Assembly (NCBI RefSeq): GCF_001638985.1 | Contig: NW_017265140.1 | Coordinates: forward strand, 1-64,000 | DNA length: 64,000 nucleotides | Direction: 5' to 3' | DNA from: Phycomyces blakesleeanus NRRL 1555(-) | Lineage: Eukaryota; Mucoromycota; Mucoromycetes; Mucorales; Phycomycetaceae | Shown here: positions 48,247-60,529 of the stretch, in pieces | Position numbering within the stretch: position 1 is the first letter of the stretch | Layout of the letters: each line of letters opens with the position of its first letter | Notes under the pieces: model-generated | The model's database searches: none | Seen by the model: only the letters and a program-made list of their open reading frames with translations | Told to the model about the DNA's origin: nothing | Made by a program: the position numbers and the translations under genes

Positions 48247-49793
48247 CTAATAGAGATCTTAAATTAGATAACCAAATGTCTATATAAACAGCTATGATCT
48301 TCTTTCTTAAATAAATAACACTCTCACAGTACCTATTGTTCTCTTTCTGAAATTTATTTGTATACCTCAATAATAATAAAGAAATTTAACTTTTTTGTTT
48401 GATTATTAAATTTTAACCTTTTTTTACACTTTTTTTTATTTCATTAAATTAAATCCTTTTTAGTATGTGTTTATTTTATTTATAGATAGATAGTCTTCTT
48501 TCCTTTTCATTATTTTCAATGTTTATTCATTTCTGTAAAGATTACAGAAGACAATGTATGTGCAACTTAGATAAAACGAGCCTTATAATGTGTTAAACCT
48601 AAAAAAATAAATGAACTTATATACATGCTTCTTTTTAAAGTTTTTCCTTGTAAAAGATAATTTTTAAAAGAAACCACAGGTTAATGCCTACAGACAGGGC
48701 TTTTTAATTAAGAGAAAGCTAATTACATAATCCAAAAAAAATTATATAATTGTCTCTTGTTCTGACAGGGCCATAATTCAGAAGATTAATACAGATTTTC
48801 CTAGGTTACAGCTAGCTATCAATCAAAAGAAATCTTTAAAACATGAAACTCACATATTGCTATAAGACATTGTTATATTCTTTATTAAGTAAAACATTAT
48901 GTGCAGTATCTATTATTCCCTTTAATGTCATTCGTTTACCTCACTTATAATATATAGCAATTTCTCAAGATAAATACACTATTGCTATTTAACTCATTAT
49001 CGTATCCAGTTTACTCATAACACATATTTAAATAAAACATTTGAAACTCGGTTTATTACTGATAGAAAGACCGTGAAATCCCTAAAAATGTATTGTTAAA
49101 AAAGAACCTTCACATTTTATTTCACATTTGATTTTTTAATGTTAGACTTAATCTTTTCAGCTAAAACCATTATACCTATTTGTTTACTGAGTAGAGCTGT
49201 TATATAAAAAACACTGAGTACTAAATGATTATCAGCATTAATCTCTTTGTTAAACTTGTAATTATTATAGTCGCTTTCATCCACGCATAATAGATTTTTG
49301 TCTTTTGAAAAATTCTATCGATTATCAAAAAATAAACAAAAAGAATTAGATAACAAAATATAATTGGTCAACATATTATATATGTACTATAGAGTAACTT
49401 ACTTAAATATATTTTGCTTGAAGACCAGTATAAATATATGATCTCAAGTGTTAAAATTAAATTGTATAAAAAAGCAAAAAGTAGAAGTATAATGAATTAA
49501 ACAGTAATGTAAAAGAAGAAGAAGGATTATAAAAAAGACCATGTACTAGTTAAAGGGCATTGATTAATAAAATAAAACAGGGACTGGCTTTGGAATGAAT
49601 AAGATTTCAAAAAACATGTATTTTATATATTGTTATTGTATATGCATCATATTAGTTCTTGAGTTTACTTTAAACATAACTGGTTAGTTAGAGATTCTGA
49701 AGCTACACAATGATATGGAAATAATTATTTAGTTTGTACTCAAGCTATAAATCCTAAGCCATTTCAATGGACTGGGATACCATTTATAGAATA
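48247..49793. other. AT-rich sequence without recognised features
   Basis: No gene, repeat or transposon end recognised between the Harbinger MITE and element B. Confidence 0.4.
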
Positions 49794-49796
49794 AAG
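49794..49796. other. Target-site duplication AAG, left of element B
   Basis: AAG directly precedes CACTACGG and recurs at 57285-57287 directly after ...CGTAGTG. Confidence 0.85.
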
Positions 49797-49835
49797 CACT
49801 ACGGTGGAGAAAATGGTAACATGTTACCACTTTGG

Positions 49836-49990
49836 TAACATAACTGCCATTTTTTACTTAATAAAAAATGGCAGTTATGACTCTGTATAAGGCCAAAACA
49901 GGCACTGTTACCATTTTTTACATAGTAAAAAATGGCAGTTATTTATTATGTAAAAAGCCAAAACAGGCACTATTACCATTTTTCAAAAAA
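49836..49990. repeat. Subterminal repeats, left end of element B
   Basis: CATAACTGCCATTTTTT at about 49839, then AAAAAATGGCAGTTATG at about 49863 and AAAAAATGGCAGTTAT at about 49926. The first pair forms a hairpin. A GCCAAAACAGGCACT-TTACCATTTTT segment is also repeated. Likely binding sites of element-encoded proteins, by analogy with other CACTA elements. Confidence 0.8.
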
Positions 49991-50994
49991 AAAATCAAGT
50001 GTCCTTCCTTTCCTCTATTACATTCTTTCTTTTGTTCTATTGCTTTCAATTCTAGCACAACCTCTTGTTTTTCCTTTGCAACTTTAACAGAATGGTCTGT
50101 TTTTTATTATACAATATTGAATCGGGTTTAATTGAATTGAATCTTTATTTCAATGCATGTTTTATTAAATGAAAATGATAATAATAATAGTAATAATGAA
50201 AAAACAATTCCATTGGCCACTCGCAATAAAAAATGGTTCTGTTTAGCTACTGCAAAACGTATGCAGTAAAACACTACTATTCAAATTGTATTTCATATAC
50301 TTTGGGTATTCTAATATATCTTAGATAGCACTTATTATTTTTTACCGATTTCTACAAATATACTAATATTAGAGAAAAAACTTAAAATAAATAAATAGAT
50401 ATAATATTATTATAATGCTTACCTTTATATAATATGCTTACTTGTTCAGTAAAATAAGCGTTTACTCTAAGAATATATATATATATTAAAGAATGTATTA
50501 ATATTTAAGATCTATATATAAGAAAAGCAATAAAACATAAGCACTATAGAAAGTCGTTATCGTAGAAGAAGAAAAACTTGAGCAAAGATTCAAGTCATGT
50601 AACATGAAGCTAATTCGAATCTGATTCATACAACTGGAATGAGCATCTTGTTAGAAAGCTTAACGTGTTTATTCTACTCAATATACTTACATATAATAGA
50701 ACGACTCCCAAGTATAATATATCAGTACAAAAATATTACTATTAATTTTTTTCCCAAAAAAAAGGCTATATACTGTTTCCTTTTATATTTGAATGTAGCG
50801 GAATTGTAGATGCTGTACATTAGCTTCAAATTCTTGTAATCACAACATTAGCAATCATATGAAAGAGGTCAATAAATTTTTTATATGAAAGAAAAAAGGA
50901 ATAAAAAACATAAAAAGAAAAATGACGAGATAAGAAAAAAAATGCACTAAAGACAGACTAAAAAAATCAAACTCGGCCAATCACAGCAGCCAAA

Positions 50995-52025
50995 CTACGA
51001 TCTTCGGCTTCTCTTGCGAGCAGGCTTGACACTTGCTGTGGGTGGAGGAGACCTACATAAAAGAGTAAGAAGTTTATATTAGTTTTGTATTAACAGCGCA
51101 TGAGAAAAAGCAACAATGGTAACTTACAGCACATCTGCCATTATGGGCGACTCAACATCACCAGTTTCTGACATATCAGGAGAAGAAAGCAAAGAATCAC
51201 TTATGTCTTGCTGTGTCTATAGCATAATAAAAGGAAATGATGTTAATTAAAGTTTACAATATATAGATTTGTTAATTGATAAACTTACTTTGTTCTTCTC
51301 TGCCATTCTTCTCTTGTGCGTCTGGTTGTTGCTCTTGAAGCTTTCCCAAAGAAGGCTTCTTGCACACCACATTCTTTTACATTGGTGGATGTGCAATCCA
51401 CCATTCTTCGCCAACCTCTCCAAATGCATCATGTAGTATTCCCTGTTTTTCTCTGGGATATTCTTCCATTCTTTTGAGACCGCAGGATAGTCTTTGTCAG
51501 TGATATCATGCTTTACCATACGGCCTAATGTTTTGAGATGCAGTCTTTTTACTGTCAAATCATGGTCTGAAAGAGGGACTAATGGGGGCAAAGGCTGCCC
51601 TTGTGGAACTTCTTTGCAGCGCGCCTTCCAGTCCTGCTCGTGAAGAATCTGAAGCAACAGATTGTATTTTTGTGCTTCGTTTTTTCCTTTGAACTCGCCG
51701 CCAGTATTGATTACTCACTTACCGAGCTGATCAGGGTACTCTGTGAGCTGGGCTCTTTTCACAGACTTGGCAATGTGCTCAAGAGCTACAAAAAATGTAT
51801 GACAATATTAATAGAATAAATGAACATCTAAGCACAGAATATATATGACTTACAACTCTGCTCAATAATGCTTTGTTGCATTGTAGTTAGATCTTCCGCA
51901 CTGACTGCTGGCACAAATTGATTGCTGAATTGCCTTTGAAGCTCGCGCAATGCTTGCTTGATTTCGGCAAGATCAACCTCAATCTTTTGAATTGAGTTGA
52001 GGAGAGTTGTGTTAATATTGGACAT
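50995..52025 (-). CDS. Element B accessory protein, 259 aa
   Basis: Five exons on the minus strand: 51854-52025, 51723-51785, 51289-51686, 51128-51216, 50995-51052 (780 nt). The frame is open from ATG (52023-52025) to TAG (50995-50997). Donors are all GTAAGT; acceptors end in TAG, except the second intron (51687-51722), which is only 36 nt and ends in AAAG. That acceptor was chosen because it keeps the frame. The protein begins MSNINTTLLNSIQKIEVDLA and has a likely coiled coil in residues 5-35, a charged middle with SKEWKNIPEKNREYYMMHLERL (a short helical motif), and a basic tail KPARKRSRRS that looks like a nuclear signal. No known domain is recognised and it is not visibly related to the accessory protein of element A. 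It is divergent from the transposase. A DNA-binding or TnpA-like role is inference. Confidence 0.8.
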
Positions 52026-53464
52026 GTTTAAGTTTTTTTTTAGCTATAAGCAGTGAGTTGAAAAGAAAAGATGATAGTTTAGACAAGTAGAATAAGAGCG
52101 ATTTGAGTTTGAGAAAGGCAACGATTTATTACAAGCAATTGATAGCTATTTATATGAAAAAGATACAGACAGATGTACAAACAAAACATATAAAAGAAGG
52201 GATGCTTATGCACTTGTATGCACCTGTCTGCACCTGTCTGCAGTAGCTCATGTGAACATGATACAGTCTTTTTGTGTCAACACAACAAAACTGTAAGAAA
52301 TATAAAGATAAAATGAATTAGACTTTAAATCAATATTATATGTATAAATGTTCATACTTTGCACCGTCTACATATTAAACGTTTTAAAGTATATGATATA
52401 ATAATATAACTCTATACATATTGCAGATATAGCATGAAATTTGGTTAAAGTTCTCGATGACAAAACCCTGTACCAGTTAAAATTATAACTTTAAATATAC
52501 TCTACAGTAGCTATATAACATCTGAACATCATATAGTTAATTAGCCCCTTTTTATCAACATTAAAGTAAATGTTATGATACTCAAGTTCATATCATACTT
52601 ATTATCATTATCGACTAAAACGCGTTTTGATTGATGCTGTCATCAAAGGTAAAAATAATTTTAACTGTCATTACTATTATTTACCAAGGGGCATTTTTGA
52701 CTGAAACTGTACATTTTTGAAAAAGGTGTGCTTTAACTCACATCGGCACTTTCAATTAACACCCCTTTCGATCAGTAGTGCTTATCTTGATGATGTCAGT
52801 AAAAGAGTATCAGACTATAGCCCTCATTATCTATATCTATTTCTTTAAGTTTTATACATAAACAAGAAAATAATGCTATTAGCTAAATATATATTCACTA
52901 TCTCAAAAATATTATTAGTACAACACAGATAATATAAATATGTCTTTTCTACCAATGTGTTTAGACAGTACTACTTTTTTTTAACTGTTAATTATTAGAA
53001 GGCTGTTTTTCTTTGCTTTTGGTATTAGAGAGTAATTGATAATTTATTTAAAAAAAAACATAAATTATTTGGTCATTAATTATCCTAAATATACATATAC
53101 CTTTTTATAAAGCCCAAAGAATATCTAATCGCTCACAAGTAAAGAGTACGTGTCTGTTTCACCGGTGCTCTTTTAATGGTACCCCCTTGTCAACCAAGAA
53201 GTATTTTAACTTACATCATAATTATTAATGAAGAAGAATCTTTCCAACCACGGGAATTATTTACTGACAGGTGTTTCACCTAGCATTGACATTACTGTAA
53301 TCATTGCTATATCATCATTATGAGAGAGAAAAAGAAAAAGAGCCGCAAGCATTTTGGTTAAAAAATAAAGAGTATATAAAGATGTCTTTTACATTTAATA
53401 AATAGCACCAAAATCCTCTTCGCAGCTTTATTTTATATATTACATACGTACCAACCCAACCAAT
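52026..53464. promoter_or_regulatory. Divergent intergenic region of element B
   Basis: 1439 bp between the starts of the accessory gene (minus) and the transposase gene (plus); both promoters must lie here if the genes are expressed. A GATGCTTATGCACTTGTATG / CACCTGTCTGCACCTGTCTG short direct repeat occurs near 52200-52245. No TATA box can be fixed with confidence in this AT-rich sequence. Confidence 0.4.
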
Positions 53465-56400
53465 ATGTCTTCTTCCAACGTCAGCCAGCAGAGAGATAGA
53501 ATATCTACACAGCAATACTAATGTGATCAATGTGTCTTGTTTTTTGATAACTACCAGAAGCTGCAAAACCACAAGAGAATTCACAGAGGAGATTCAGCAA
53601 CAATGACTGAAATTGACCAGTCTATTCTGGATGATGTTGACATGTACCATGACGAAAATGATACTAGTAATGAAGATGAATCTGTTAGCAATTCAGGTAA
53701 TGAAAAGAGCTGTAATTGTATTATTTATTTTCCAATTACTAAATAATGTATTACAGAATATACTATGGAGTCCATGGAGCTTGATAATACTATTTCATAT
53801 AAGTGCGCATGTAATTTTGAGGACAGTGAGGGTGAAGCTCACATTTACAACAGCAGCCGAATCAGTACAAATACTTTTACCAAGGCCAAGTTGATGAGTA
53901 TTCATCTGTCTCAATTGATGCTACAGCATAGAATTGCTAGAGCAGCATATAGAGACATTGTTCAATTTATAAACACTGTCATCCGAGACCATGATGATAT
54001 AATGATGGGTAAAATATTATATTTTCTGTTACCTTGTACTTTAATTCCAGCTCACTAACATGTAGTGATATCGTTTTTTTTAGAACCTGGGGCTAAGATC
54101 AGTCATGGCAAAACTGTTGATGCTTTGCTCAAGTCAAAGTCAAGTGTCAAGGGCCATGAGTATGATGTCTGCTCTAGTGGTTGTCGATTGTATGGCATTA
54201 ATGACGACCAGGAATCTTGTGTTGACTGCGGCAAACCGCGATACAAGACTGATCCCGATCAAAGTCAGACACCAGCCGCCAGTATGAAACTTATGTCAGT
54301 TGGGGATATGCTTTCTCAAATGTTGGCAGATCCAGCCACAAGAGAACTCCTCTGTTACAGAGCAAACCAGGAATCTGTAGCTGGTCAGCTAACCGACATT
54401 TTTGATGGTGACAATTACAAGCAGTTGGTGCAGCAGGGCCTGTTCTCCAATCCCGATGATATTGCCATTAGGCTTTATACCGATGGGTTTGTCAATCAAA
54501 AGAAAGGCAAAAACTCATATACCATCATCCATTGCATAATATTCAACCTAGACCCATCCATCAGGTAATTAATTAATTTATTACTATTTATTATTATTAT
54601 TACATTTTTTTTAAAAAAAAAATTACTAATAAAATACTTAGATATACCAACAAATACCTTTTGCAACTGGCAATCTTGCCTGGCCCCAAGAAGCCAACTC
54701 ATTTGGACTCCTTTCTTATACCCATCATCAATGAATTGCGAGATCTTGAGGCACATGGCTTGGTTGTCAAGCACAATGGAGTGGAGCTTTGCAGATCCAA
54801 GGTCTATCTTCTGCTTGCTTCTGGCGATATTCCAGCTGTAGCTGATATGGCCCACATTGGTTCCCATACAAGTTTATTTGGTTGCCGTTTTTGTGAGACC
54901 AAAGGCAAATGCCCTACTAACAGATGGCATGGCATGTACTTTGATGACATTTCCGCCCGGTTAAGACCTTTGGAAGACTTCAAAGTAGGCAACCCTGTAA
55001 GTATACAAATGTTCAATTAGCCATCTTTTTTTCATACTAAATAACTGCTTGTAATAGTCGAAGAACATATACCAGCCGAGCATATATACCCAACTCTCAA
55101 CCTTCTCTGGATCATCATTTTTTGCATTAGATAAACTTCATTTAATTGCAAGAGGGATTGGAAAGCTTGTGTATGACCTGATTACCATCACCCTCACAAA
55201 GGAAACCAAATTTTATTATACCCATCCAGACAATACCCTCAATACCACCGAATACCCTTTTCATATACCAAGAGCAGACCTTGTAACAATCGGAAACTGT
55301 ATCACCAGCTCACGAAAATATATACCCACCTCATTTCAAGGCAGTTTCGACAACGTATTTGCCAAGATCGATGGTACTCGCGCAGTGGACTGGCTTGACT
55401 TTCTCTTATACCTTGTCCCCACTTTGGTCGTGCCTTATTTACCAAATAGGGCTGTCAAAACAGCTCTATTATCTCTCGTGAAAGGTTGCACGCTTGTCTT
55501 GCAATGGACGTTGACATCAGAATTGCTTGATGAGATGGAGTCGTAAGTTATTATACGTCTCATATATTATCATTACAAATAGCTGATTGTTACCATTTTT
55601 TAAATATTAATAATAGATACTTCAAGCACTGGCACTCGTTTTTATACCAACAAGTCCAGAATAATACCCTGTCTCATAGTGTTTTCCGACCAGTGCAACA
55701 TTATCTGGTCCATATACCCTATATCATCAAGCAGCAAGGCCCTCTGCGATGCTACTCCACTCGCTCAATGGAGAGAGTAATTGGCGTCTTCTCGAAATTG
55801 ATAAAGTCCAAATCAAAGGGTGGCCGAAACGCCAGTTTTCTCGTCGAGCGATTTGCGATTCACAATTATACCAGCACGGCAATCAACATCTGTGATGAAA
55901 TCAACCTCATTCGGCCAAAGCCATATGGAAGAGAGAGCTACATGGACCTTCCTAATGATCCTAGTGGTGCGCAGTTGTGGGAGCCATTTCATCAGTTTGT
56001 TAATTTGAACGATGATTCGGTGGAAGGTGTAGGCGACCCTAGTGTGAAGGAAGCTTTATTGAAATACTACTGGAGAACAACAGGCTTGACTGGCCACGAG
56101 TTTGGTGACTCTGTTGTTGTTGTAGCTGCACGTCTGTGGATGGACTCGACTGTATATTCCTCATGCATGTACCAAAGAAAGAAAAACGAGACCAGCCGTG
56201 GCAACCATTACATGATGTTTACTTGCCCCTATAGAAAGTAAGTATAGTATTTTTCGATATACAATCAAAAGTTGCTTACATTCTATTTATTTATTTATTT
56301 TAGCAACCGTAATGTAATTGTTCACAGCTGGCTCGTCGGTACAGTACAGTTCTACTTTCAGCATGTAGATTTCTATGGCTTCCCACACTTTCTTGCTTTC

Positions 56401-56655
56401 GTGGAGGTCATGAAGGAACATGACGCGGCTGGTCATGACTCATCAGTACCTATCGTCAAACAACGGTCACAAAGCACCCATACACTAGGCCACCAAACGC
56501 AACCGACTTATGCAGTTATAAGTGTAAATGACATTTGTCATCAAGTTGGTCTGGTCCAATACCCACCGAATGGAAACCAGTTTTATGTAATTGCGCCCTA
56601 TTATATCTTTAACAACAACATGCGCATTACTAAAGGCAATCTTTCCATTCTGTAA
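53465..56655 (+). CDS. Tnp2-type (CACTA) transposase B with C2H2 finger, one nonsense codon
   Basis: Seven exons: 53465-53696, 53757-54008, 54084-54564, 54642-54996, 55058-55542, 55617-56237, 56304-56655 (926 codons). All introns are GT-AG, 57-77 nt, and keep one frame to TAA at 56655. Codon 19 is TAA (53519-53521), directly before a C2H2 zinc finger (C20-x2-C23-x12-H36-x3-H40), so the present frame is broken there; an in-frame ATG at 53603 could give a shorter product without the finger. Then follow an acidic region, a zinc ribbon (C191-x2-C194, C207-x2-C210), YTDGF (D295), SGDIPA (D384), a GCRFC knuckle (C403, C406) and ALDKLHLIARGIGK (D465, H468). These match the order of motifs in transposase A and the Tnp2 (Transposase_21) family. 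The C-terminus (VIVHSWLVG...YVIAPYYIF) corresponds to the region after the nonsense codon in A. Related to A but clearly a different lineage. Confidence 0.88.
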
Positions 56656-56659
56656 TCCT

Positions 56660-56970
56660 TTTTATTTTTATCTTATTTTTCTATATGCTCTATATCCTTA
56701 TATCTTTTATATTTTTTATATCATCCTTGTATCTTATATTCTTTTTTTAATTTTCTCTATTTCTTATGTTTTTTTTAATCTCTATATGCCCCGTCTTTCT
56801 TTTCTTCTTTATATACTCTGGTTTTTTTTCTATTCTCTATACACCTTATGCTTTTCTCTTCATTCCCTATATGCTCTATACACCATTACGCGATTTAAAT
56901 AAAATCAAATTGCCAATTCATCAAGATAAAAAGAATATCTAAAAAAAAAAGAATGTAGTTTAAAAAATAA
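56660..56970. other. Pyrimidine-rich 3' region of transposase B
   Basis: A long T/C/TA-rich stretch right after the transposase stop, with TATATGCTCTATA-like short repeats; it probably includes the 3' untranslated region. The open frame across it is low-complexity and not a gene. Confidence 0.5.
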
Positions 56971-57284
56971 AAAAATGGCAGTTATGTTACCATTTCGTTT
57001 ACACATTCCAAAAATTATTAATCTTAATAATTGTTGACATCTTTGATATTCAATAAAACATATATTTCAATACTCAAAGTGGTCATTACAACTTACAAAC
57101 ATTTTTTACAGTATTGAAAATATTGTACAGCAACAAAAAAAGTGTTTTCATGTTACTTTTTTAAATTGCTACGAATGACATTACCATCTTACAACAAACG
57201 GCGGAGATTTTATTGGGTTTCGACCAAAAAAATGGCAGTTATGTGCCTACTTTCGGCCCAACTGCCATTCATCCCGCCGTAGTG
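56970..57284. repeat. Subterminal repeats and right end of element B
   Basis: AAAAAATGGCAGTTATG at about 56973 and AAAAAAATGGCAGTTATG at about 57227, and the inverse AACTGCCATT at about 57260, then CCGCCGTAGTG at 57274-57284. These mirror the left end. Confidence 0.85.
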
Positions 57285-57287
57285 AAG

Positions 57288-57765
57288 TGTGTTTTATAAT
57301 TTACTCATGTATAGATTACATATATATTAACTTCGGATATACTTTCCGTAACATCAGAGTTAGTACTCCTCTTAATTGCGTAACAGTCTAAACTGATAAT
57401 TATAATAGAATCTATAACATAATTAAAAGCCTGTACACATAAATATTACTTATTAATTTATTTTGTGTACATCACACTCATAATACAAATGACCTGATGT
57501 TTTTGTTTAAAGCACGAAAACTTTATATGAAGTACCCACACTTCATGAAACCAAGTAATTTAAATATGATTGTAGAGTAACATATTTTAAAATACTGGAA
57601 TAGAAATAAGATTAAAAGTAAAAATGAGATTTGACTTAATTATACCAAATAAATATAAACCTATGGAGTGTCTGTTTACTGGTATATATTTAAGCCGTGT
57701 TTTGGATGTCTTTGACATTGACAGAAAAAAAAAGTAAATAGGTAAAATTTATCTGAATGGAAAGA
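57288..57765. other. AT-rich sequence, nothing recognised
   Basis: Spacer between element B and the next R1 copy. No gene or repeat is visible. Confidence 0.4.
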
Positions 57766-57769
57766 TAAT

Positions 57770-59140
57770 TAAATTAAGTGCACATATAGTAAAATAAATA
57801 GGGTAGGTGGAGGCAGAGTCGAATTGATTAAAGTGAAAGGCTGAAGAAGAATGAGAGTGAATTGTAACAGCAATTTTATTTTAAAAATATTGAGAAGGTT
57901 TTGATAGTAGAGTATTTGTATTGTGTAAAGAGTGCAGAATAGTGAGATAGACGGAGGCAGTGTGTAAGAATTTTTTTTTATATATAAGACAGGTTTGAGA
58001 ATTAGGGTGTGTAACAATTTTATTATTATTATAGACTTGAGGATTATTGTGTGCGCCTATAAAGAGAGATTACTATGGTAGGACTTTGTGATGGGTGATT
58101 TCTGTTTGGTCTAGAACCAGTTATTTAAAGATATAGTAAAAGTCGGAAGCTTTGGAGAATATGTATGATAGGCTAGGGTCATTGTCACTGCAGACAGTCT
58201 TGGAAGCATAAGCATACAAGTGTTATGTGCGTGCAAGAGTTTGAAGGTAGTTCTGAGAACAGTGGTATATAGCACTTCAAATATAAAAGAATATAGTGTA
58301 TGGCTTTTGAGTTTTGAAGTTTTATTATATGGCTATTATTTCAATTTTTATTTTTCAGTGATAGTAGAATAAAAGGATATTATGGTTGTTGATGTCAATT
58401 TTGATAGTGTTGTGAAGCTGGTGTTGCTAGGCGTAATAGATTTTTTTTATTTATTGGTGTCGGTTTTAAAGCGTTGAGCAGTTTATAGGGACACGAAGGT
58501 ATGACCGAGGGCTTATTTTTTGCTCGACTTGTATATACCATGGACAGCCGTCTAAAAAATAAAATAAAGAATATTTTGGTTTTTTTTAAAAAGAGTGCGC
58601 TTCCTTTTTGTATTGCGTCGCTTTTGGTCCACTTTGAGTTGCAATACAATATGAATGTCGATCCCCAACAGGAATGAAGATCCTCAACTGGGATGGCGGA
58701 ATGTTGGGAATGTCGAAAGAAAATTCAAGCCATCGTTAAAAAAATATATTTTTTTTTTGTTTTGGTTGCGGTACAGCAAAGGTTATTTTAATACACACTT
58801 CTCTCCGAATAGTTTTGAGTGAATACTAAATGGTATTTCAACCTCCATATGGATAACAGTGTCCCTGTCGATGGGCACTGCTATGGTTCTTTTACAATCG
58901 GGTACACAAAGGCTGTCTGCACCACCGATTGGTAATACCAGTTTACAAAAAAGCGCACACTGTCCGAATTACCAATTAGCACCCTTAGTTTGTAAAAAGA
59001 CATAAAACGAAATAGATAATATCGTATATTTTGTATTGGTGCAGCCAATTGACTGGTAGAGAGATCTCTGAGTGTGTGCATGTGCGTGTGCATGTGCGTG
59101 TGCGTGTGTGTGTACGTGTGTTGAAGGGAAGAAAGAAAAT
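57770..59140 (-). repeat. Dispersed repeat family R1, long inverted copy
   Basis: The reverse complement matches the 2.7 kb units from about 870 to 2240. It shares the TTGGTAATTCGGACAG-like block, GGTGGTGCAGACAGCC, TTCCTGTTGGGGATCGACAT, and the AGTTCTAGACCAAACAG / AGTCCTACCATAGTAATCTC blocks. It has one partial minisatellite unit only. A (GT)n-rich tract at 59050-59125 corresponds to the ACACACGCACAC tract of the units. Confidence 0.85.
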
Positions 59141-59489
59141 AGGTTGAACAGTATATCTAAAATAAAGTAAGAGCTATATATAAATATATAGATCGATAGT
59201 GATTTCTGGTGTATGTCTGTATCAGTGTATGTTGAAGAGAAGAAGAAGAAGATATATATATATATACCTAATAGTATATTCAAGATACAATAGCAATTTA
59301 TATATATAGTTATAGGGTAAAATTTTGACAATAAATACCGACTGTTTCAAAATAACTCGATAATAATATTCTGTATATTATTATTCTTTGATTAAATTCT
59401 ACCGAGTGTAATTGTAAAAAAAGGGTCCGCACCTAGATAGTACTGCATATATTAAACATACTAGAAAACATAACTTCAACTGTATGAAT

Positions 59490-59590
59490 ATATATATATA
59501 TATATATATAGTGCCTATCATACATTTAAAGTATTAACAAAAAAAAGAACCATGTAATTGTGAATAATTACTATATATATATATATATCG
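59490..59590. repeat. (TA)n microsatellites
   Basis: Two pure TA tracts, about 59487-59512 and 59573-59590, in otherwise AT-rich sequence. Confidence 0.8.
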
Positions 59591-59904
59591 TAGAACAAAT
59601 CAGTTATAAGGATATATTAAAATGTATATTGTATCATTATCTATAGCTTAAAACCAATATAATTTTAATTAGAATCTTGAGGAGACAAAATATATGGGTT
59701 ATTTGAAATTATTTGAGAGATATATGATAAAAGCTTTATATTGATAAGAAAGTAAAGTTATTATTACTATTGTATATGTTTTTACGATATTATTTTCTTT
59801 TGGATTCTGGTGGTCCGAGATTGTCGGAAATATCCATTCAGTCCAGATCGAATGTAATAGGCGGCCGATCCGGACAGAATCATACTGCTGATATTATATA
59901 TTCT

Positions 59905-60520
59905 TTTTTTTATTGGTTAACTGAAATTGTAATTCTCATTCATCCTGCATATGCACCTTTCTTGATTTAGCTGCAAAACAACTTTACAAATCTTGAGGCT
60001 GCATTCTTTATTGGTTAGCAAAAAATACAGTTCTTAATTATGATATACATTTATTATTTATTGGTTGACTAAAAATATATGTCTTATGAATATGAATATT
60101 TACTCTCTATTGGTTAACTGAGAATATAGTTTTGCTTAATCTTGCATATCTACTAGTCTTTTGACTAATAAAATATTTCTTACTCATAGTGAAGCCACAT
60201 GCTTTACTGGTTTGCAAAGATATATAGTTCTTAATAATGATGCATATGTATTATTTATTGGTTGACTAAAAATACATATTTTAGTAATCGTACAAGTTTA
60301 CTTTAGTTTGCAGTCAAGAGTTTAATGTAGTTAATAATCGTATATACTCATTACTTATTGGTTATACTATATGTACTTTACTCATTGCGCATACTCATTA
60401 CTTATTGGTTAAACTATATGTACTTTACTCATTGCGCATACTCATTACTTATTGGTTAAACTATATATGTTTTGCTCATTGTGCATACTCACCCTTTATT
60501 GGTTGACTAATAAATAATAT
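59905..60520. repeat. Tandem repeat with inverse CCAAT boxes (47-60 bp units)
   Basis: TTATTGGTTNACT recurs about ten times. The last units are regular at 47 bp (60354, 60401, 60448, about 60495) with ACTCATTACTTATTGGTT and TACTTTACTCATTGCGCAT; the earlier ones are diverged and longer. Each unit contains ATTGG, the inverse of a CCAAT box, followed by TTA/GACT. It could be a protein-binding array or a plain minisatellite. Confidence 0.75.
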
Positions 60521-60529
60521 ATATCTTGA

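Larger units (their letters stand above)
49797..57284 (+). mobile_element. CACTA/EnSpm (Tnp2) element B, complete, 7488 bp
   Basis: The left end CACTACGGTGG (49797-49807) matches the reverse complement of the right end CCGCCGTAGTG (57274-57284) at 10 of 11 bases, and AAG is duplicated outside. Near both ends the motif AAAATGGCAGTTAT occurs in both orientations (subterminal repeats). Inside are a minus-strand accessory gene (50995-52025) and a plus-strand transposase gene (53465-56655), divergent across a 1439-bp spacer that should hold both promoters. This layout is opposite to element A, where the genes are convergent. There is no assembly gap inside. Confidence 0.93.

Noticed and set aside
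59770..59970. 66-codon open frame (MYMFLRYYFLLDSGGPRL...)
   Set aside because: Lies at the edge of the CCAAT repeat, has no homologous copy in the window, no splice context and no recognisable domain.
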